A stretch of 64,000 bases of DNA from Rhipicephalus microplus (taxonomy: Eukaryota; Arthropoda; Arachnida; Ixodida; Ixodidae), in assembly GCF_043290135.1 (NCBI RefSeq), contig NC_134701.1, forward strand, positions 63,030,502-63,094,501, given 5' to 3'. Numbering within the stretch: the first letter of the stretch is position 1; the number at the start of each line of letters is the position of its first letter. Of the stretch, positions 57,060 through 64,000 are shown piece by piece. The notes under the pieces were generated by a model. It searched no databases. It was not told the origin of the DNA and saw only the letters and a program-made list of their open reading frames with translations. A program made the position numbers and the translations under genes.

Positions 57060-57790
57060 ATACGCCTGAAATCATTTGGGAGAACATTACTCCTACTGGT
57101 CACTTTTTAAGACTGCTGCATACTTGGCAAAATTGCTGCAGACTTGCTGCACACTCGTGACGTAAGGTCGTCACATAATGACATCGCCAGAAGCCGTTCC
57201 CTCACTGCGATGGTGTGAATTATTTGCACAAATTTTTTCGATAGGATGGATGTGTAGGCGTAATGGTAGTTCACCGCCCTGCTAACCCGTAGCTAGGTCG
57301 ATGACAGCACGAGCGTTTGCAATTCTCACCTCGCTCACGTTTCGCGCTATGCTTTTTGCAGTCTTAGTACCACTTTACTCTTCTTAGTGTTAAAATTGAC
57401 GTCACCGTGCAACGAGGAACTAATTGCTCACTTTGAGAATCTCGCAGTTAAGCAAAGATGCGAATCTCACAGAAGTTCTTTTGCATAAACCAGAGCTCAT
57501 TATGCTTGTCCATTCCCATTGTTAAAATTTTATTTGTCCCATAACGCAATAATTGACGCAAACAGAGACGAACTTCTCAATTTGAAGCTCAATGGATTCC
57601 TATTGAACGGGGCCACATCGAGTGATTCCCGCACCCTTCATTGATCACGCGTGCTGAAAATGCAAATTTTTCAACGCCACCCAAGAGAGTGCGCGTAACA
57701 CACAGCTTGTATCTGGTTCACAACGCCCCCGAGTTGAACCAGGGCGTTCCGAGAACGCAAGCTGTCTTGCGGAGAAAAAAAAAAGCTTGT
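57060..57790. other. Downstream flank of the arginine kinase extended exon
   Basis: On the minus strand this would be 3' UTR. The first AATAAA on that strand is at 57529-57534, about 255 bp after the stop. Nothing else recognised. Confidence 0.4.
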
Positions 57791-58422
57791 CTAAGCCGGC
57801 TGTGGCGGGCGTGGTGGCGCGCCACCGGCTGTAGGTGCGCCAGAAGGAGCGCCGGGTGGTGGGGCGGGTGCCGGAAGCCTTGGTGACGGGCCTAGTGCCG
57901 GTGCGCCCAGTGGTGCTGATACACCTGGAGGTGCTGGCGGTCGGAGCGGCGCTGGTGCTGCCGGTCGTAGCAGTGCCGGCGGTGCTGGTGCGCCCGCAGG
58001 TGCTGCTAAGAGCGGTGGTGCCTGTGTGCCTGCCGGGGGTGCCGGTGCACCCGCCGTAGGGACTGGTACGCCTGGGGCTGGAGGGCGTGGCCAGGCTGTG
58101 CCAGGTGGTGGCACGGCTTGTGATGCGACTGCTGCATCATGCGCCGGTGGTTGTGCTGCAGATGACGCAGATGAGTCACGCAGCAGTGCACCGGGCGGCT
58201 CAGCTGCATCTTTTGCCGTGGCTTGTGGAGGTGGAGGAGCTGCAGCAGCGGCGGCAGCTGCTTTGTCGGCCTCCGCTTTCTCAAGATCTTTTTCTATCTC
58301 GATGAGTGAGATCACACCGTCCTGCATCGTCCTGACGGCCTCGTACTCAGTGAGGCCGAGACGGCGCTTGTTGGAGATGTCGTACCTGCCCCCTTTGGCA
58401 TCCGTGTGTTCGCCGTCAGTGC
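57791..58422 (-). CDS. AK: Arginine kinase, terminal exon with Ala/Pro-rich C-terminal extension
   Basis: Homologous to the exon at 35631-35773 and starting at the same place: acceptor CGCGCACCCAG, then GC completing a split glycine codon (phase 1). It encodes [20 protein letters not shown] then [17 protein letters not shown] and [12 protein letters not shown], so the catalytic-loop Glu and His of GEH are kept. Instead of stopping near the usual C-terminus, the frame runs on for about 156 residues: eight Ala, PPPP, then long Pro/Ala/Gly-rich sequence ([31 protein letters not shown]) to TAG at 57793-57791. Ordinary arginine kinases are about 355 residues and lack this. The tail is probably disordered. 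No signal or membrane segment was seen. It could be an alternative last exon of one gene or the end of a tandem paralogue. Confidence 0.82.
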
Positions 58423-60221
58423 CTGGGTGCGCGCGAGTTAGATCACGCAGTTGTAGTTGGGACAAATGCATTTGCGCGCGCGCTGCACAACCCGAGATTC
58501 GGTCAGTCTTCGTCCTTTAGGACTTCTAATTGTACACTACTCATGCTTGTTATATGTGGTAAATATCAAGGCCGATTCTTCTCCACACATCAGCAAGCTG
58601 AGTGCCTTCGGAAAGCTACATATGGCGCAGGAGACAAGTTTCTGCTACAACGTTTTGGGTTGTAACCGTTGCTGTACAGTGCATGGCAGCTTCTCCAAGA
58701 CGCTATGATACTGTTGAAATTGCACGATGCTAGTGTTTTCTTGCCTCATTAAGAACCAAGGTGCTTTATAAAGGTAAATGCTTCCTGGCGACTTTTTCAT
58801 TGCACACGTGGTGTAGTGGAATTCCAGGTTTTATATCCCATGAATATTGACTTACTAATTGAAAGTGGTCGCTGAACTCGCCGAGAATTTCGAACCCGCT
58901 TAGTATCCTTCATATTCAGTGAATGCCCGGGAAAGGTAGAATATCACGAATAATAATGTAAATGGTTGCTTCAACAATGTTTGTTTAGTACTACATTGTT
59001 TAATGTTATACAGTAACTGTACTACATTAAACAGGGCACTGCGCCCGTCCATGTTTTCTTATTGTCCGTGTTGGTTTTTTGCGCAGTGGCTTCTTTATTG
59101 TTTACCAAACACGATCATAAATTCTTGTCCAAGCTGGGAGACACTGAAACACTCATGGCAGAAACACATCTCACTAGTAGGCCACGAGTTTCTGAAAAAG
59201 CATCCTGATGGAACAAGCTTTCGTTGCTCGGAGTGCTTGCGCGTACAACATCATGACTTTATTAAAAAAACATTACATCGTGCTGAGGAGGCGTGTTCTA
59301 CTTTATAAGTGTGATTGAGATGACCTTGTTCGCCTTGCGACAAGTGGCTTGACTTAAACGTGCACTCAATTTGAAGATAATGTAGTAACGCCTCTTGCTG
59401 CTAGACAGTTAGAGATTATTATTCATTGTTGCACCATTGTGATTGCAATCCATCTCAATTTATAGCTACCACCTGTGGGAGTGTGCGTACGAGACTCTGG
59501 CAAATGTTTTTAATGGCTTGAATATAAGAAATATTGGCCGATTTTCCACCAACCGCACTCGTATGACGAGATACTAAGGGTTGAATACATACTGCATAGC
59601 GGAAGCAAGGTTATCTCAGTTCCTACAGACTCTGTCTTTAAATGTTTTTAAGTGTTATGCATATTCTGTCTTTATCACCACGGTGTATGCCTGTTCTTCT
59701 AACACCAGCCGATCGGTGAAGAATTTATTTTGTGGCTTTTTGTTGTGCTGATTCATCTCGACAGGTCATTGCAACTGCAGAGTCTCCTTACAATATTTAC
59801 CAGCTAGACCTCGAGCGTTCAGTCACCATTGGAAGGACTCGCAGTATAAGAATATGCCTTGTTTTCCTTCTTGCGCGGTTCTAGCACTCTCGTGCTTGCG
59901 TTTATTCTTGTGTTTTCGCGTTTGTTTTGAACTTCGCGAGTTGATTTGAATGGTTCAGCCTAAACATGACCTAGTCGGGAAACGTAAGTGCTAAACGTCT
60001 GCTGAAATTCACCTCACGTCAAAGCAGCTCCAGGTCACACGGAGCCAAATGAAGCCGAGAGAATGAAGATGAGACAATTGCTTGTACTACACATAATGTC
60101 CATGCTGGCTGAAGTACCGTGCATTGCGACTCCTCATTTCAATAAAACTTTGAACATGTGTCCTCGTCGGTATCGTGGTGATATTAGCCAAATTTTACAG
60201 TTCCTTAAGTGAATAAGTTTT
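58423..60221. other. No assignable gene; one unrecognised ORF
   Basis: The plus-strand frame 59003-59308 (101 codons, with HEFLKKHPDGTSFRCSECLR) looks mildly protein-like but belongs to no family I know. On the minus strand this stretch would be intron upstream of the extended arginine kinase exon. No further arginine kinase exon was recognised. Confidence 0.4.
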
Positions 60222-60560
60222 TTACAAAACAAATTTTAAGAATAGTAGGTAATTCAGGATCCAGACTTGTGCGGGCCACCCTGTGTATGTGACGTAAGGG
60301 TCTACCTTTTTTTGAAAAATGACAACGCGAGCAAAGTTCAGCTTTGTCAGCTGCATAGAGCGCGTTAGTCGTCGTTGACGTTGGTTACTATAATATTCAG
60401 CAACGAGGAAATTGTTTCTGGGCATGCCGAATGCTTCACAAGCCAGTTGGTCAAAATCAAAAGGCGATGCTTCCACGCTCAGATAGTAGCGGCAAGCATC
60501 ATCGAACTTGTCAATGATAAGTTCAGTCGAAATGACAGAAGATTTCACACCGGACGACAT
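60222..60560 (-). CDS. Unrecognised ORF, possible host exon
   Basis: 112 codons from ATG (60560) to a stop at 60222. The N-terminal part (MSSGVKSSVISTELIIDKFD, then CRYYLSVEASPFDFDQLACE AFGMP) reads like ordinary globular protein with balanced codon use. The last 25 residues become hydrophobic and less convincing, so splicing may occur before then; AAG|GTAGAC near 60300 is a weak donor candidate. I recognise no family. Upstream on the same strand are a Ruka SINE inserted 39 bp before the ATG and two TGACGTCA sites at 60800-60832, which would suit a promoter and 5' UTR. It could equally be the start of a retrotransposon gag. Confidence 0.35.
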   Translation of the reverse strand: MSSGVKSSVISTELIIDKFDDACRYYLSVEASPFDFDQLACEAFGMPRNNFLVAEYYSNQRQRRLTRSMQLTKLNFARVVIFQKKVDPYVTYTGWPAQVWILNYLLFLKFVL

Positions 60561-60598
60561 CGCCAACTTGCTTTTCGCGCATGAGAAGAGGCATGTGA

Positions 60599-60737
60599 TG
60601 TTGTAGGCCCGTGTGCTCAGATTTGGGTGCACGTTAAAGAACCCCAGGTGGTCAAAATTTCCGGAGCCCTCCACTACGGCGTCTCTCATAATCATGTAGT
60701 GGTTTTGGGACGTTAAACCCCACAAATCAATCAAATC
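60599..60737 (+). mobile_element. 5'-truncated Ruka SINE
   Basis: Body from TGTTGTAGGCCCGTGTGCTC to CCACAAATCAATCAAATC. Target duplication AGAAGAGGCATGTGA at 60584-60598 and 60738-60752. Nearly identical to the body of the full copy at 22.2 kb. Confidence 0.93.
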
Positions 60738-60794
60738 AGAAGAGGCATGTGAGCGACGTTTACACCCTGGCTAGCCGTGGTAGGGTGCAGCGGA

Positions 60795-60832
60795 TCTCGT
60801 GACGTCACCGGCGACGCACTCTCGTGACGTCA
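60795..60832. promoter_or_regulatory. Two CRE palindromes in a 13-bp direct repeat
   Basis: TCTCGTGACGTCA occurs at 60795-60807 and 60820-60832. Each contains TGACGTCA, the full CREB/ATF site, 25 bp apart. They lie upstream of the minus-strand ORF at 60222-60560 and downstream of the gypsy pol end, so they might belong to a host promoter or to an LTR. Confidence 0.4.
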
Positions 60833-61462
60833 TCCGATACCCACTATGGATGTTAGAGCAGCTCCATTTCGGTTTCCGTTTTTACCCTTTGTTTATTGCA
60901 TAATGAAACTTATCGACGATTTTCTGGACAAATTGAACTACCCTATTTTTTGCAGGACTGTCCGGAGTCGGGCTGCTCGTTTCATTCTTTCTAACTATTA
61001 CCGCTCCTTCAGCGTCACTTCCATGAAACAAGCTTGCCATTGGCTCTGATATCAGAACGTAGAAAAAATTTTTATCTCTACCAGTTCCACAAGATATAGT
61101 ATGGTAATCCAATCCTGAAGAATGAATTTATGACGCCTGCTTCGTACGTATCAGCCCACATCGACCATCGTCATAAGGTTGGTATTCACTGATGCCACAC
61201 CAATAATTTCCTTAATTCATTCATCCCTCGTACTACAGCAAGTTGCAATCACCTTCCCTGATAGGTAGCCGAGATTGGTAATTATACTTGTAGTGTTCCT
61301 ACTTAAAATAACGGAACAGCATTAAAGCTTCAGTATGGAACTGGCGTCCATCTTAATCTGCTTTATTTTTCACTTCATCCTCCTCTTCTTTCCTGCCCCG
61401 GCCCTCGCGCTTCTTCATCTTCTGTCCAAAGGCTCATACCGCTTCACCCTTCCCGCTTTCTT

Positions 61463-64000
61463 TTAATTACCCCTCCTGGGGTAATACTTGAAGACATTCC
61501 CAATTGAAGCACATTCAACAGATCCACGTTCACCAGTGTACCAGACAGTCTTCAAAATTCCGTTCTGGGTGGCTGTCTTGGTCACAGAGTAAGGCCCATA
61601 AAATTTGGCACTGGAATCTCTTATTCCTTTTCTCACTAGTACGAGGTCGGTGACTTGAATGTCTGGCATGTCTGCTCGATGCCTCTTGTCGAAATTCTTT
61701 TTCATTCGTTTTCGGTACCTCTCCTCCTGTGATTTTTGTTGCCTCTCCTCGACAATCTTGAGGTTTTCCAAGAGTCCCAACTCACGGTCTGCCTGCAGAA
61801 TAGGGGTCTCTCCTGTAGAAGCGTACTGTGGACTGCACCCCAAGCCACTTGTGTAGGATCGGTTATGATGTTTTACGGCTGCTTCTAAAGAACATTTCCA
61901 TCCCCCAGGAAAACTATCGTACATCTTGATGTATTGTTTCACGTCCCGTATGGCACGTTCTGCAAGCCCATTCGCCGCAGGATGGTATGGCGCACAGAAC
62001 TTGATCGATACATTGTGATCTCGAGCCCATCTTACTAGCTTTTCACTCTTGAACGCGGGGCCGTTATCGCATACGATTGTCCGCGTAGTTCTAAACATGT
62101 CCCTTTCGAGAAGGGTTATGACGCTATTTGCATCTTCTTTTCCTGCTCGTGCCGCGACCATCCTGGTGCATTCATCTATGGCCAGCAGAAAAGCTTGCGT
62201 TTTTCTGACTCCTTCCCGTTTCTTGTTAAGTTCGGCGAAATCCAGGTGAACTACTTCAAAAGGCACGTTCGAGTGGCAAGGTAGTATCATGGTGTCCGTA
62301 GGCTGTTTATACTTGACTTTGTGTACTTGACACACATGGCATGAACGAACGTACTGACTAACGTCTTTCTTCATGTGAGGCCACGTAAACCTCTTGACCA
62401 ACTTGTTGTAGGTACGCCAAAAGCCGTCGTGTCCTCCAGATTCTGGGCTATCGTGGTACAAGTAAAGCACTTTGGAAACAAGAGTTGGTGGGACTTGATA
62501 CCGACCTTCCGTAAAAACCAGTTGTTCTGAGCCTTCCCACAGCTTCACTTCATTGATTTCTTCAGATTTTTCTGTGTTGTTTTGTACCATCAATCTTGAT
62601 AGAGCATCTGCATCGGTTAAAAGCGGTCCTGGTCGGTGCGAGATGGTAAAGTCAAATTGCTGCAAGTAATTCACCCATCTGGCGATACGCCCTTTAGTTT
62701 GGGTCATATTCAAGAGATGAGTGAGTGCCTGGTGATCGGTGAACAAAGTGAACTTCGTACCTTCCAGGTACGTGCGGAAGTAGTCAACGGCCTTCAGAAC
62801 CGCCAGTGCTTCTTTTTCCGTAGTAGTGTAGTTTGTTTCAGACGGCTTGAAAGTGTAACTGTAGTAACCGACTACGTGTCGCTTTTCTCCGCCAGATGCT
62901 TCAATACATTTTTGATACAACACTGCACCAGTCCCATAATGTGAGGCGTCAGTGTTCAATTCAAAGGGTAAAGTGAAATCTGGTATACGCAGAACGGGGT
63001 CAGAAGAAATTCTGTGCACCAAGTCACGGTAGACTCTCTCACATTCGTCACTCCATTCAAAGGGAACTTCTTTCTGCGTTAAGCGCGTGAGGCATCTAGT
63101 TTTGACAGCAAAGTCCTTTATGAAAGATCGGAAATGTCCTGCCAATCCCAAAAACACACGCAGTGAATGGACGTCATATGGTTTCTTCAACTGGGAGATC
63201 TTCTCGACGGACTCTTGTTTTGTGCTTTTGGTGTTCCCATCGAAGACTCTTCCAAGAAACACCACTTTTTGTTGAAAGAATACACTCTTCTTAAAATTAA
63301 CCTTGAGATGTGCCAAGCTCAAGGCGTTTAACACCTGAGACAGATGGTCCTGATGCTCAGCCTCTGTTTTGGAGAAGACTATAATGTCGTCTATGTACAC
63401 ATTACAAAAAACACCAAGGAATGGCTTTAGGACGTCGTTCATGATCTTCTGGAACCACGCTGGCGAGTTTTTCCAACCGAAAGGGAGCCGGTTGTATTCG
63501 TAGAGATCGAATGGCGTGATAAAAGCGGTGTACATTTTTGTTTCTTCGGTTAGTGGGATCTGCCAGAAACCTTTGCATAAATCGATGCGGGAAAAATGTC
63601 GGCAACCCCCGGTCTCATCTATAATTGTGTCGATCTTCGGCATAGGAAATGGTATGAGTTCTGTCTGACGATTGAGAACCCTGTAGTCGGTGCATAATCT
63701 GAAGGTTCCGTCTTCTTTCGGTGCGATCGTTATGGGAGAAGCGAAGGGTGATACCGAAGGTCGTATGATATCAGCATCTAGCATCTCCTGCAACTCTTTC
63801 TTGAGCCACATCTTTCGCTCCCTTGACATATTGTAAGGTGCTTTCCGGATGACGGTCTTGTCAGCGAGTTCGAAAGGAACCTTGTGGGACTTCATCGCCT
63901 GAGGATAGCTTCCTATGCATACAAGTTCAGGGTAGGTCGTTGCGATATCCGCCGCGCACTTGACAACTCGTAGATTATCTTGTCTACCTTGATTTGTCTC
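61463..64000 (-). CDS. Ty3/gypsy Pol (RT, RNase H, integrase), intact and open at the right edge
   Basis: Open from the stop at 61463 to the window edge, at least 845 codons with no stop or frameshift; the true start is outside. Numbering from Met at 63895: RT at about 25-235 with RIDLCKGFWQIPL (Asp105) and YIDDIIVFS (Asp169, Asp170); RNase H at about 310-430 with NTDASHYGTG (Asp315), TEKEAL (Glu360), FTDHQAL (Asp387) and DADALSR; integrase zinc site His481, His489, Cys519, Cys522; integrase core Asp552, Asp610 and Glu646, the last two 35 residues apart (DD35E). After the core a GPY/F-like stretch (AKFYGPYSVTK) ends near residue 785. All catalytic residues are kept, so this copy is young. The protease and gag must lie beyond 64000. 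A purine-rich stretch at about 61365-61400 (minus strand) could be the polypurine tract; a 3' LTR could not be delimited without its partner. Confidence 0.93.
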   Translation of the reverse strand, partial: ETNQGRQDNLRVVKCAADIATTYPELVCIGSYPQAMKSHKVPFELADKTVIRKAPYNMSRERKMWLKKELQEMLDADIIRPSVSPFASPITIAPKEDGTFRLCTDYRVLNRQTELIPFPMPKIDTIIDETGGCRHFSRIDLCKGFWQIPLTEETKMYTAFITPFDLYEYNRLPFGWKNSPAWFQKIMNDVLKPFLGVFCNVYIDDIIVFSKTEAEHQDHLSQVLNALSLAHLKVNFKKSVFFQQKVVFLGRVFDGNTKSTKQESVEKISQLKKPYDVHSLRVFLGLAGHFRSFIKDFAVKTRCLTRLTQKEVPFEWSDECERVYRDLVHRISSDPVLRIPDFTLPFELNTDASHYGTGAVLYQKCIEASGGEKRHVVGYYSYTFKPSETNYTTTEKEALAVLKAVDYFRTYLEGTKFTLFTDHQALTHLLNMTQTKGRIARWVNYLQQFDFTISHRPGPLLTDADALSRLMVQNNTEKSEEINEVKLWEGSEQLVFTEGRYQVPPTLVSKVLYLYHDSPESGGHDGFWRTYNKLVKRFTWPHMKKDVSQYVRSCHVCQVHKVKYKQPTDTMILPCHSNVPFEVVHLDFAELNKKREGVRKTQAFLLAIDECTRMVAARAGKEDANSVITLLERDMFRTTRTIVCDNGPAFKSEKLVRWARDHNVSIKFCAPYHPAANGLAERAIRDVKQYIKMYDSFPGGWKCSLEAAVKHHNRSYTSGLGCSPQYASTGETPILQADRELGLLENLKIVEERQQKSQEERYRKRMKKNFDKRHRADMPDIQVTDLVLVRKGIRDSSAKFYGPYSVTKTATQNGILKTVWYTGERGSVECASIGNVFKYYPRRGN

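Noticed and set aside
58026..58520. Plus-strand Ala/Gly-rich frame opposite the arginine kinase tail
   Set aside because: GC-rich antisense shadow. The minus frame is continuous with a conserved enzyme domain and has a proper acceptor.
61463..64000. Domesticated host gene or endogenous retrovirus with env
   Set aside because: The domain order is plain Ty3/gypsy pol, and no envelope-like frame follows the stop at 61463 on the minus strand.

Overview
The window looks like nuclear DNA of a hard tick (metastriate Ixodidae, Rhipicephalus-like). The evidence is several copies of a tRNA-headed SINE with a (CAAT)n tail that matches the tick element I know as Ruka, several tick-type LINE and Ty3/gypsy lineages, long tetranucleotide microsatellites, and two arginine kinase terminal exons close to the chelicerate sequence. 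There is no bacterial-style gene organisation, no rRNA, no intact tRNA gene and no CRISPR array.

Layout. 1-2720: eroded LINE with an endonuclease-RT linker, RT and a C-terminal zinc finger. 2913-3167: tRNA-derived SINE. 3201-16018: one minus-strand Ty3/gypsy provirus with short LTRs. Its leader was split by a plus-strand I-clade LINE (8348-15691) with a 14-bp target-site duplication. That LINE's RT was in turn split by a minus-strand LINE fragment (about 12346-13722). 16.0-19.9 kb: 38-bp minisatellite, a candidate MITE and a (CATC)n tract. 19.9-22.0 kb: a diverged satellite of about 112-bp monomers arranged in a four-monomer order of about 452 bp, interrupted by a LINE tail. 22.2 kb: full Ruka SINE. 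23.9-27.3 kb: plus-strand Ty3/gypsy pol remnant carrying a Ruka insertion. 27.8-31.7 kb: LINE with an SGNH-esterase-like ORF1 piece, endonuclease and RT. A better preserved 5'-truncated relative lies at 48.2-50.35 kb with a 644-codon open RT frame. 42.4-43.5 kb: second I-clade LINE remnant. 54.7-55.4 kb: integrase fragment of another gypsy. 61.46-64.0 kb: uninterrupted minus-strand gypsy pol running off the right edge.

Host coding. Two exons on the minus strand, at 57791-58422 and 35631-35773, both encode the last segment of arginine kinase, from the substrate-specificity loop to the C-terminus. Both begin at a CAG acceptor and in the same phase, inside the same glycine codon. I saw no other arginine kinase exon between them or up to the right edge. 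They could be alternative last exons of one gene whose other exons lie beyond 64 kb, or the ends of two tandem paralogues. The upstream version adds an Ala/Pro-rich tail of about 156 residues. Most of the rest of the window would then be a transposon-filled intron or intergenic DNA. An unrecognised ORF at 60222-60560 (minus), with two CRE palindromes upstream, may be another host exon.

Nearly all other long reading frames are transposon remnants or translations of microsatellites. Several stretches of 0.5-2.9 kb hold nothing I can assign and are listed as such.
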